A stretch of DNA of 44,692 bases, from the NCBI GenBank assembly GCA_015062045.1, contig SUVJ01000010.1, positions 1 to 44,692 of the forward strand, given 5' to 3'. The stretch comes from Akkermansiaceae bacterium (GTDB taxonomy: Bacteria; Verrucomicrobiota; Verrucomicrobiia; Verrucomicrobiales; Akkermansiaceae). The position numbers and the translations under genes were made by a program. Of this stretch, positions 15,565 through 23,588 are shown piece after piece. Position 1 is the first letter of the stretch. Each line of letters starts with the position of its first letter. The notes under the pieces are model-generated. The model did not search any database and had not been told where the DNA came from. It saw nothing but the letters and a program-made list of their open reading frames with translations.

Positions 15565-17778
15565 TTATTTGGTGTAAATGACAAAGTGTGAGATGTGGGC
15601 AAAATCCGCTGCGGCAGAGTTATCAAACTCTACCTTTACCCACTTGCCGGGTGTACCATCCGCAAACCTGACCACCCATTCTTTGGGCATGTTGTCGGTA
15701 GATTCACGCGGTTTCCAAGTGGCACCGTCCTCACTGGTGTACACGGTGGCTTTTTTCATACGGCCCTCGTTGCCGTCCGTCTTGCGGATGATGCAACCGG
15801 TGAGCGACTTGCGCTCCGGCAGCTCCACAATGAAGTGCGGTTTTTCCTCCTTAGCCGTATGGCACTTACCGCCCGTAGGTGTTGTCACGTTAATGTGCCA
15901 GGCCGGGGTGTCATATGATATAGTGGTAGAGATGCGGAAGAGTGCTGCCTCAGCCGGTTTGCCGGGCAACTCTTTAGCCGCCTTGAGGGGGGTATTGACC
16001 GTACACTTACCGGCAACTTTGGCAGCAGCCTCTGTAAGGGCCTTAAAGGCGGGAGCAGAGCGCGCCTGCTCTGCCGCAATGATAGCTTTGTTGTAAGCCG
16101 CTGTCATCTTCTTGGTGCGCTCTGCATCTGCCTTGTCGGAGGCCTCAGCAGAGGCTGCGGCTTTGGAGAATGCACGGCCGAAGAGCTCCTCTTGCCCATT
16201 GGCCATGTATGTTTTAACCGCCCATTCCAAAATTTGCCCGAAGGTGGTGGCATCCTTCGCATTCATGTGGATGGCAAACACAGCAGCCAAGAACTTTTCT
16301 TTAGCCTCCGGGCTCTTGAGAGACTCCGACTGTTTCTCAATAATGGGTTCGCTCTTGGTAGCCCAAGAAGCCGGGGTGCCGGCAATCATCTCGTGCATTT
16401 TGCCATACAGGGTAGCGCGTTGATCATCCGTCATGCCATCCAATTGAGCCTGCAAATCGGCAGCCACGTTAATGGCGGCAAAGCCGTTCTTCTCATAAAG
16501 AGGAATCAGGGCAGACAAATACTCAAACGCTTGATCCGGAGTGAGGCCTCGCTCTATAAGAAGCTTGTGGTAAGAAGCGCGGAAGAACGGGTGCAGCGGG
16601 GAGATTTTAAGGGTTTTCTCCCACATGGCAATGGCGGCATCCCTATCACCGATTGCCTCAAGAGCTTTGGCACAGTGACTATGGCGGTATGCCTTCTCGA
16701 TGGTGGCGTCATCCTTAAACACCGTCTCCATGAGCAGGTAAGAGGTGGGGGCCTGATTACCGAAGATGCGGTTGTGCATGCCGCCGTCCGGGCCGCCGAA
16801 TCCGCCACGCCAGTCACCACGCTTAATACGGAACCCATAGGCACAGTGCCCGGGTTGCCCCACAGTATAAGCCGGTATACCATGCGCCATGGCAGCAACA
16901 CAGCCCAAGTGAGACATGGCACCGCACACGCCGCCGTTGCGGTGAGTGGCCTCTGCCCAGCTGATATCAGCATAGGGGTAATTATACATACCACCCTGTA
17001 CGGTATCACCAAACATGGAGGGGTCCGTATACACAGCCGCCCAGCAAGCGTAGTCGTAGCGATCCCACGGCACGTTGATATTCTCAAAGGCCCATTCAAA
17101 AGACTCGTCATCCCAGTCTTGCTGGGGTATGCCTACCGTAAAGCGCAGCTCCCACGGGCGCAACTTTTTGTACCCGGGGTGCATGCGACCATCTTTGGCA
17201 TGTTTTTGGAAGAAATTGTAGCGCCACACGGGGTTAAAGCGCTGCGGGTTTTTCTTAGCAATGGGCGGGTTGGGGTCCGTTTCACCACCGCCCCAAACAG
17301 AGGCCAGAGCCACAGCCAAGCCTTTATTTTTTACCTTACCTTTTTCCTCTTTCCAAATGCGGTAGAGCACATCTATACCCATTGGGGTGTGGTAGGGCAC
17401 CAAGCCGCAGCCCAAGTACAGCTCCAGCCACTCGGCATCTGCCGCAAACTCAGCCAGGAACTTACACTTGTTTTTGGACTCTGCCGCAAATTCGGTCATA
17501 ATGGCCGGGTCTGTGGTGCGTATTACATCCAGCAACATGGCCATGTGCAATACATCTGCCGATGCAGGGGTAATCTGCTTACCCTTGAGGGCTGCAATCA
17601 AAGCATTTTGTGCTTCATTGTAGTCACCATTATCAATAGCGGACACAACGCCCGCAGGAAGCTCACTAGCAGAGGCCACTGCCGACGCTGCAAATGCCGC
17701 CACCGCAACGGCGGGCAATACAGGCAGTAGCCCGAGAGAAAGCACTCCAATACGTCTGCTTAAAGTTCGTACTGTCAT
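15565..17778 (-). CDS. Secreted transglutaminase-like protein with discoidin-like C-terminus
   Basis: 737 residues with a long N-terminal signal region (hydrophobic about 10-38). Around residues 285-320 the segments NGGVCGAMSHLG and GQPGHCAYGFRI give the Cys and His of a transglutaminase/papain-like core. After this come TPR-like helices (GDRDAAIAMWEKTLKISPLHP). The last ~130 residues resemble a discoidin/F5-8 type C carbohydrate-binding fold (KKATVYTSEDGATWK, GKWVKVEFDN). It may bind glycans or glycoproteins and cleave or cross-link peptides; this is inference from the domain order. It leads the operon with the thioredoxin-fold gene. Confidence 0.75.
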   Translation of the reverse strand: MTVRTLSRRIGVLSLGLLPVLPAVAVAAFAASAVASASELPAGVVSAIDNGDYNEAQNALIAALKGKQITPASADVLHMAMLLDVIRTTDPAIMTEFAAESKNKCKFLAEFAADAEWLELYLGCGLVPYHTPMGIDVLYRIWKEEKGKVKNKGLAVALASVWGGGETDPNPPIAKKNPQRFNPVWRYNFFQKHAKDGRMHPGYKKLRPWELRFTVGIPQQDWDDESFEWAFENINVPWDRYDYACWAAVYTDPSMFGDTVQGGMYNYPYADISWAEATHRNGGVCGAMSHLGCVAAMAHGIPAYTVGQPGHCAYGFRIKRGDWRGGFGGPDGGMHNRIFGNQAPTSYLLMETVFKDDATIEKAYRHSHCAKALEAIGDRDAAIAMWEKTLKISPLHPFFRASYHKLLIERGLTPDQAFEYLSALIPLYEKNGFAAINVAADLQAQLDGMTDDQRATLYGKMHEMIAGTPASWATKSEPIIEKQSESLKSPEAKEKFLAAVFAIHMNAKDATTFGQILEWAVKTYMANGQEELFGRAFSKAAASAEASDKADAERTKKMTAAYNKAIIAAEQARSAPAFKALTEAAAKVAGKCTVNTPLKAAKELPGKPAEAALFRISTTISYDTPAWHINVTTPTGGKCHTAKEEKPHFIVELPERKSLTGCIIRKTDGNEGRMKKATVYTSEDGATWKPRESTDNMPKEWVVRFADGTPGKWVKVEFDNSAAADFAHISHFVIYTK

Positions 17779-17787
17779 GATGATTCA

Positions 17788-17816
17788 TCATTACCACCAT
17801 CAGCATACAGAGTCAA
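17788..17816 (-). promoter_or_regulatory. Promoter of the transglutaminase/thioredoxin-fold operon
   Basis: Minus strand: TTGACT (17816-17811), a 17-bp spacer and TAATGA (17793-17788), then 9 nt to the ATG. The -10 is weak. Confidence 0.45.
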
Positions 17817-17907
17817 GCAGAAAAACGGGTGGGATATAACATTTTCGCACTGATATCTGCCCCCCGCCCCGTAATTTTGTATTGCAGAGCCATGTTGCGT
17901 ATGCTAG

Positions 17908-17913
17908 TATAAT
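17908..17913 (+). promoter_or_regulatory. -10 box of the FHA-GH95 operon, leaderless
   Basis: A perfect TATAAT ends 5 nt before the ATG at 17919. The best -35 candidate is TTGCAG (17882-17887) with a long 20-bp spacer. Initiation 6-7 nt downstream of the box would fall on the start codon. Confidence 0.55.
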
Positions 17914-17918
17914 AAGCC

Positions 17919-18650
17919 ATGAATGCTGACAACAGCAAGAACGAGGAGCAACAAGTAGCCGATTTGGCACAGCGTATACAGGGGCTCGAGAGCGAGCTTA
18001 CGGAGGCGCGTGCGCAGCTTATCGGGGTGCATGCTCGCTTGCTGTATGCACGGCAATCCTTTTATGCGGATGAGCATACGGAGGGCACTATTCGCTCCGG
18101 GGCCACAAACCCGCAGAGCCGCGCCACGCAAATACCGGAGGAGGATCAAGCCCCCATTCACATAGAGCCGCTGCCCATACACCACCCGCTGCGGCGCAAG
18201 TGGTCCTTGGGCAAGGGCTTACCCGGCAGCACCACAGGAGGCTCCGGCCAGCGCATCAGCTTTGTGGGCAATCATGTACCCGGTGGCATGTTGCGCTTGT
18301 TTGGTTTGTTAGCAAACGGCGAGCCCTGGGAGCAGCTCATCCGTTTCTCGGAGCTGGCAAAAGAGGGCGGCATCATCATCGGCCGAGACCCCGAAACCGT
18401 ACATTTGCAGCTGCCGGAGAACGGAGTATCGCGCATGCACGCTCGCATTGAGCTGGGCAGTACGGGACTGGTGATATCGGACCTCAACTCCACCAACGGC
18501 ATTCAAGTGAATGATGACCACATCAACAGCTACAGCCCGCAAGTTCCCATCAACGACGGCACTATCATACGCTTGGGCGACACCGCCCTGCGCGTGGAAA
18601 TCATCTATGGCTCTGCAGAGCCGATAACCGCTCAAAACAACATATCATGA
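17919..18650 (+). CDS. FHA-domain protein with N-terminal coiled coil
   Basis: 243 residues. Residues about 5-50 form a coiled coil (DLAQRIQGLESELTEARAQL), then a polar linker, and about residues 150-230 are a forkhead-associated domain: GGIIIGRDPE, the conserved SRMHARI Ser-Arg-x-x-His, and LNSTNGIQVN. FHA domains bind phosphothreonine peptides. There is no signal peptide, so it is cytoplasmic. Its stop overlaps the start of the GH95 gene (ATGA), which indicates translational coupling to a secreted fucosidase. No kinase is encoded nearby. Confidence 0.88.
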   Translation: MNADNSKNEEQQVADLAQRIQGLESELTEARAQLIGVHARLLYARQSFYADEHTEGTIRSGATNPQSRATQIPEEDQAPIHIEPLPIHHPLRRKWSLGKGLPGSTTGGSGQRISFVGNHVPGGMLRLFGLLANGEPWEQLIRFSELAKEGGIIIGRDPETVHLQLPENGVSRMHARIELGSTGLVISDLNSTNGIQVNDDHINSYSPQVPINDGTIIRLGDTALRVEIIYGSAEPITAQNNIS

Positions 18651-21127
18651 CTACGTATCGCACCATTACGACACTAGCCCTTACCACATGCAGTTTTGCC
18701 ATGGCGGCAGAGTCCCCGGCGGCATCTGAATTACTGTGGTACAAACAACCGGCCATTGTGGATACTGCCACCTTGCCGTTCAGCCATGCTGACAACATAC
18801 CGGGCAAGTCGGCCGTGAACCCACTGCAAATCAACAATAAAACCGGCATCGGCAGAGCCGACGCGTGGGAGAGTCAGTCCCTCCCCGTAGGCAATGGGCG
18901 CATCGGCGGCACGGTGTTTGGCGGAGATAAGCTGGAGCGTGTCAACCTCAACGAGGTGAGCCTGTGGAGCGGGGGCTCCAACTTAATCGAAAACGGCCGC
19001 AATTACCTTTATGGCCCGATGTCCGGGCAAGACCAATTCGGCAGCTACCAACCCTTCGGTAATCTCTATGTCAGCTTCAACTACAGGGGAGAAACGCAAG
19101 ACTACATGCGCTCCCTAGATTTGAAGAAAGCAGCGGCCTATACCTCCTTTACGGCAGATGGAGTGCGCCACTTGAGAGAATGCTTTGTAAGCCGCCCCGA
19201 CAACGTGCTGGTATACGCCGCCAAGACGGACAAAAAAGGTGGCATTACGGCAGATATTGCCCTCACACCGTACCATAATGTCAACTACAGCGTGAGCGGT
19301 AACACCATCATCATGAGCGGCACCTTAGCCAATGGTGAAAAATTTGAGGGGCGTGCCATGGTACAGGTAAAAGGCGGCTCTGCCACCGTAAAAGGGCAAG
19401 CGGGGGATGTTGCGGTTACCTACAACCACCCGCCCAGGGTAAAGGATGCCATGACAGTCTCCTACTCGGCAAACAACATCCCCTACATACACGTGGTGGG
19501 TGCGGACTCCGTGGTGATTCTGGTATCCATGGCAACGGACTATAAGATGGACTATGCCGCCGGGTGGAAGGGAGGCAACCCGGCAGATAAGAACATCTCT
19601 ATTCTCAACGCAGCATCCGACAAAAGCCTCAAAGAGCTGCGCGAGACTCACCATGCAGACTATAAGCAGTATTACGACCGCCTTTGCATAGACTTGGGCA
19701 AAAGCCCGGCAAATGTAGCCAAGTTGCCCACGGATGAACGCTTGGATGCCTACCGCAAACACGGCAAGCCCGACCCCGAGCTGGAGGCCACCATCTACCA
19801 GTACGGCCGCTACGTGCTCATTGCCGGCTCCCAACCCGGCAACCTGCCTGTCAACCTGCAGGGAATTTGGAACGACAAGGTGCACGCCCCTTGGGCATGC
19901 GACTACCACAACAACATCAACCTGCAAATGTGCTACTGGGGGGCAGAGGTTGCCAACCTCTCCGAGTGCCACAAACCGCTCATAGACTTTATACGCGCCA
20001 TGGAGCAGCCCCTGCATGAGATGACCAAGGCGGAGTTCGGCCCCCATGTGCGTGGGTGGACCACCCGCATCTCCCAAAACCCGTGGGGCGGCGGCGGCTG
20101 GATCAAATGGAACCCGCCCGTCAATGCTTGGTATGCCCTGCATATTTGGGACCACTACCTCTACACGCAAGATAAACAATACCTGCAAGAGGTGGCTTAC
20201 CCCCTGCTCAAAAATATCTGCTACTATTGGGAGGACGAGCTCAAGGAGATTGGTGCCGAAGGTGCCGGACTTTTAACAACCGGGCCGAAAGGAGCAAAAA
20301 AACCGCTGAGCACAGCTGAGCACCCCGAGCTTAAGGAAATTAAAGCCGGCTCGCTGGTATGCCCCATGGGCTGGTCACATGAATGGGGCCCGGTAGAAGA
20401 CGGCTGCGCCCACGACCAACAGCTCATTTGGGAGCTCTTCGACAACACCATCAAGGCGGCAGAAATCCTCGGCACGGATGCCGAGTGGGCCGCAACTCTG
20501 GCCGACAAGCGAGACCGCCTTGTAGGCAACCGCATAGGCCGCGACGGCTACCTGCAAGAGTGGATTGTGGACCGCCCCAACATGGTGAAGGGCCAGCGCC
20601 ACACCTCTCACCTCATCGGCGTGTTCCCCGGTACCTCTATCTCCATGGCTAAAACCCCCGAGTTTGCCAAAGCTGCCATGAAGAGTCTGGAGCTGCGCGG
20701 GCTCTCCGGAGACAACCGCCGCAGCTGGACCTGGCCTTGGCGCACCGCCCTCTGGGCACGTTTCGGCCACACGGAAAACGCTTACAGCATGGTGCAACAC
20801 TACATCCGCTACAACCTGCTCGATAACCTCTTCGGCAATCACCCGCCCATGCAGATGGACGGCACCTACGGCATGACCGGCGGCATGAGCGAGATGCTCA
20901 TCCAAAGCCACGCAGGGCAAATTGAGCTGTTGCCCACCCTGCCCGATGCCTGGAAGAACGGCTCCGTTAAAGGCATACGTGCCCGTGGTAACATTACGGT
21001 AGACATGGAGTGGCAGGACGGCAAGGTGACCTCCTACAAACTCACCACCACCACCCCCAACCCTGCCCCCGTTAAACTCATTGTCAACGGAGAGGCCAAA
21101 AATATCACCCCCGAGGAAGTGAAATAA
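18647..21127 (+). CDS. Secreted GH95 alpha-L-fucosidase
   Basis: 826 residues with a signal peptide (about 1-21). The protein follows glycoside hydrolase family 95 end to end: an N-terminal beta domain with LPVGNGRIGGTVFGG (~80) and RVNLNEVSLWSGG; then the (alpha/alpha)6 catalytic domain with GNLPVNLQGIWND, the Asn-rich NNINLQMCYW (~421), the GPVEDGCAHDQQLIWELFD segment (~580), RHTSHLIGVFPG, WTWPWRTALWARFG, and EMLIQSHAGQIELLPTLPDAW (~750). Family members release alpha-1,2-linked fucose, or alpha-L-galactose, from host mucin or milk-type glycans with inversion. The Asn pair activates water. A terminator follows. The class II aldolase at 40 kb could act downstream on fuculose phosphate. Confidence 0.92.
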   Translation: MTTYRTITTLALTTCSFAMAAESPAASELLWYKQPAIVDTATLPFSHADNIPGKSAVNPLQINNKTGIGRADAWESQSLPVGNGRIGGTVFGGDKLERVNLNEVSLWSGGSNLIENGRNYLYGPMSGQDQFGSYQPFGNLYVSFNYRGETQDYMRSLDLKKAAAYTSFTADGVRHLRECFVSRPDNVLVYAAKTDKKGGITADIALTPYHNVNYSVSGNTIIMSGTLANGEKFEGRAMVQVKGGSATVKGQAGDVAVTYNHPPRVKDAMTVSYSANNIPYIHVVGADSVVILVSMATDYKMDYAAGWKGGNPADKNISILNAASDKSLKELRETHHADYKQYYDRLCIDLGKSPANVAKLPTDERLDAYRKHGKPDPELEATIYQYGRYVLIAGSQPGNLPVNLQGIWNDKVHAPWACDYHNNINLQMCYWGAEVANLSECHKPLIDFIRAMEQPLHEMTKAEFGPHVRGWTTRISQNPWGGGGWIKWNPPVNAWYALHIWDHYLYTQDKQYLQEVAYPLLKNICYYWEDELKEIGAEGAGLLTTGPKGAKKPLSTAEHPELKEIKAGSLVCPMGWSHEWGPVEDGCAHDQQLIWELFDNTIKAAEILGTDAEWAATLADKRDRLVGNRIGRDGYLQEWIVDRPNMVKGQRHTSHLIGVFPGTSISMAKTPEFAKAAMKSLELRGLSGDNRRSWTWPWRTALWARFGHTENAYSMVQHYIRYNLLDNLFGNHPPMQMDGTYGMTGGMSEMLIQSHAGQIELLPTLPDAWKNGSVKGIRARGNITVDMEWQDGKVTSYKLTTTTPNPAPVKLIVNGEAKNITPEEVK

Positions 21128-21150
21128 GCTTTTGCCCACACCTTCTCCCA

Positions 21151-21185
21151 AAGCCACTGTGCCACCATACGCAGTGGCTTTTTTT
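21151..21185 (+). terminator. Terminator of the FHA-GH95 operon
   Basis: A 9-bp perfect stem AAGCCACTG/CAGTGGCTT (21151-21159 and 21172-21180), 12-nt loop, then TTTTT. Confidence 0.85.
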
Positions 21186-21278
21186 GGGTATACTGCGAGG
21201 AGAATGACCGCAAGCACCCTACCAAAACATTCAACAGACAAAATCCAAAATGAATGGGCAGCATCGCTACGCTCCTTG

Positions 21279-21344
21279 CATGATAGCTCGCAAGGCTCGC
21301 ATGATAGTTTTGCTGTCGCTGCACATGATAGCAGGGCATGATAG
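21279..21344 (+). repeat. Four copies of CATGATAG
   Basis: CATGATAG occurs at 21279, 21300, 21324 and 21337, interspersed with GCTCGCAAGGCTCG-like segments, in the 354-bp space between GH95 and the M3 peptidase. No gene is visible here. The rest of the gap holds the GH95 terminator and the peptidase promoter. Confidence 0.5.
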
Positions 21345-21442
21345 CTCACCCTTACGGGCTCGCATGAGTAGAGCCTCCACAAAGAGGCGTCAACATAGAT
21401 ACAACACACGTATAAAATGACGCGATTGGGGTAGGATACAGC

Positions 21443-21472
21443 TTGCGTGGAGGGGGTAAGGGGTGATATAGT
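21443..21472 (+). promoter_or_regulatory. Promoter of the M3 peptidase gene, near-leaderless
   Basis: TTGCGT (21443-21448), an 18-bp spacer and TATAGT (21467-21472), then 9 nt to the ATG. Confidence 0.55.
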
Positions 21473-21481
21473 ACAGGTAGC

Positions 21482-23566
21482 ATGAATGACAAACCTTTTC
21501 TGAACAGCGAATTATTGGTAGAGTGGAGCAAGTTGACGCCCGCACGCGCCCGCGTGGAGATACGAGAGGCTATTGAGCAGGCAAAAGCCGCGGTGGAAAC
21601 TATTTGCAAGGTGGAGGAGCCCACGTACGAAAACAGCTTTGCTGCGCTGGAGGCCTCGGGCGCAGCCGTCATGCGTGGCTGGCACCGTTTGCACCACCTG
21701 AGCAGCGTGATGGATAGCCCCGAGGTGCGAGAGGTTATCAACGAGCTGATGCCCGAGGTGGTTATCTACTCCTCAAGCATTACGCTAAACCCGCAATTGT
21801 ATGCTGTACTGAAAAAAGCGGCAGGCTTGCCGTGGGTGGCGGAGCTCAGCGAGGTAAAACAACGCTTTATCCGCGAGACTCTGTGTGACTTCCGTGAAAA
21901 TGGCGCAGACCTGAGCGAGGAGCAAAAAGCCCGTTTTACAGAAATTAACACCAAACTTGCCATGCTCTCCCAGAGCTTTGGTGAGCACGTGCTGGACTCC
22001 ACCAACGCTTGGGAATATGTGACAGACAAGGAGACAGAGCTGGCAGGCTTGCCCGAATCCGCCCGCGAGAACGCCCGCCAAGATGCCCTGGCCAAAGGCT
22101 ACGGCACTGAGGCGGCCCCGCAGTGGCGCTTCACGCTTCAATTCACCTCTGTACAACCGGTGCTGACCTTTGCCGACAACGAGGAGCTGCGCAGCCGCAT
22201 TTGGCACGCCATGAATGATAAAGGCACGGGGCAGTACGACACCACCGGTTTCATTAACGAGATACTCACCCTGCGTGCCGAAAAAGCCGCCATGCTGGGG
22301 TATGAGAAATACTCTGACTACGTAACCGCCCGCCGCATGGCCGGCACGGGCATGACCGCCCTTAACTTCATTAACGACCTGCACGACCGCGTGAAACCCG
22401 CATTTGAGGCAGAGCAAGAGGCTATCCGCCACTTTGCAGAGGAGCAAAGCGGCACCCCCATGCCCGTGATGAAGCCTTGGGACGTGGCGTATTGGAACGA
22501 GAAACGGCGCAAAGCCCTGTACGACTTCGACAGCGAGGAGCTGCGCCCCTATTTCCCCATGCAAGGCGTGCTGGAGGGCATGTTCTCCATCTACTCGGGC
22601 TTGTACGGCATACGCCTTACACAAAAGCCCACCGCCTGCATAGCAGAGGAGGAGGCGCTGCCCGAGGGTGCGGTAGAAGTATGGCACCCCGAGGTACTGT
22701 TCTACGAGGTGCATGATGAAGAGACGGGCGAGCACCTGGGCTCTTTCTATGCGGACTGGTACCCGCGCGACAGCAAGCGCGCCGGAGCGTGGATGGATTG
22801 CCTGAGCTGCGGCTTGCCCCCCATGAACGGCAACCCGCGCCTGCCGCACTTGGCACTAATGTGCGGCAACATGAGCAAGCCTGTGGGTGGCAAGCCCGCC
22901 CTGCTCACCCATTACGAGGTACAAACCGTGTTCCATGAGTTCGGGCACCTGCTGCACCAGCTGCTCAGCAATGTGGAGGTAGAGTCGCTCTCCGGCTGCA
23001 ACGTGGCATGGGACTTCGTGGAGCTGCCCAGCCAAATCAACGAGAACTGGTGCTGGGAGAGCGAGGCCCTGGACCGCTTTGCCCGCCATTGGGAGAACGG
23101 CACCCCCCTGCCCGCCGAGTTGAAACAAAAAATGCTGGCTGCCCGCAACTATGGAGAGGCCTCCTTCTTCATGCGTCAACTTTGCTTCGGTAAAATTGAC
23201 CTGGAGCTGCACACCTTTACGGAAAAATACCTGAACCGCGATATTGAAGAGGTGGACCGCGAGATTTTGGCGGACTACCGCATTGACCTTACCGAGCAGG
23301 CCAACAGCTGCCTGCGCTGCTTCTCCCACATTTTCAACGGTGGCTATGAGTCCGGCTACTACTCCTACAAATGGGCAGAGATGCTGGAGGCAGATGCCTT
23401 CTCCCGCTTCGCAAAAGAGGGTATCTTCAACCCCGCCACGGGCAGAGATTTCCGCCGCTGCATCCTCTCTCAAGGCAACAGTCGCCCCGCGGCAGAGCTG
23501 TACCGAGACTTCATGCAGAGAGACCCCGACCCCTCCGCTCTGCTCACCCGCAGCGGCATTCAATAA
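21482..23566 (+). CDS. M3A oligopeptidase (oligopeptidase A-like)
   Basis: Cytoplasmic zinc metallopeptidase that degrades short peptides, such as signal-peptide fragments. 694 residues, close to the ~680 of E. coli oligopeptidase A (prlC) and Dcp. The M3 zinc motif is VFHEFGHLLHQLL (HEFGH near residue 485), and the third ligand Glu lies about 25-30 residues later in NVAWDFVELPSQINENWCWE. No signal peptide. The long helical N-terminal part is normal for the family. An ankyrin gene follows after 22 bp on the same strand, probably co-transcribed. Confidence 0.94.
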   Translation: MNDKPFLNSELLVEWSKLTPARARVEIREAIEQAKAAVETICKVEEPTYENSFAALEASGAAVMRGWHRLHHLSSVMDSPEVREVINELMPEVVIYSSSITLNPQLYAVLKKAAGLPWVAELSEVKQRFIRETLCDFRENGADLSEEQKARFTEINTKLAMLSQSFGEHVLDSTNAWEYVTDKETELAGLPESARENARQDALAKGYGTEAAPQWRFTLQFTSVQPVLTFADNEELRSRIWHAMNDKGTGQYDTTGFINEILTLRAEKAAMLGYEKYSDYVTARRMAGTGMTALNFINDLHDRVKPAFEAEQEAIRHFAEEQSGTPMPVMKPWDVAYWNEKRRKALYDFDSEELRPYFPMQGVLEGMFSIYSGLYGIRLTQKPTACIAEEEALPEGAVEVWHPEVLFYEVHDEETGEHLGSFYADWYPRDSKRAGAWMDCLSCGLPPMNGNPRLPHLALMCGNMSKPVGGKPALLTHYEVQTVFHEFGHLLHQLLSNVEVESLSGCNVAWDFVELPSQINENWCWESEALDRFARHWENGTPLPAELKQKMLAARNYGEASFFMRQLCFGKIDLELHTFTEKYLNRDIEEVDREILADYRIDLTEQANSCLRCFSHIFNGGYESGYYSYKWAEMLEADAFSRFAKEGIFNPATGRDFRRCILSQGNSRPAAELYRDFMQRDPDPSALLTRSGIQ

Positions 23567-23588
23567 CCGGCAGTAAGTACAGGCGGGC

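Noticed and set aside
16192..17730. 512-codon plus-strand frame opposite the transglutaminase-like gene
   Set aside because: No domain or signal peptide; the minus-strand gene has both, plus an operon partner and a promoter.
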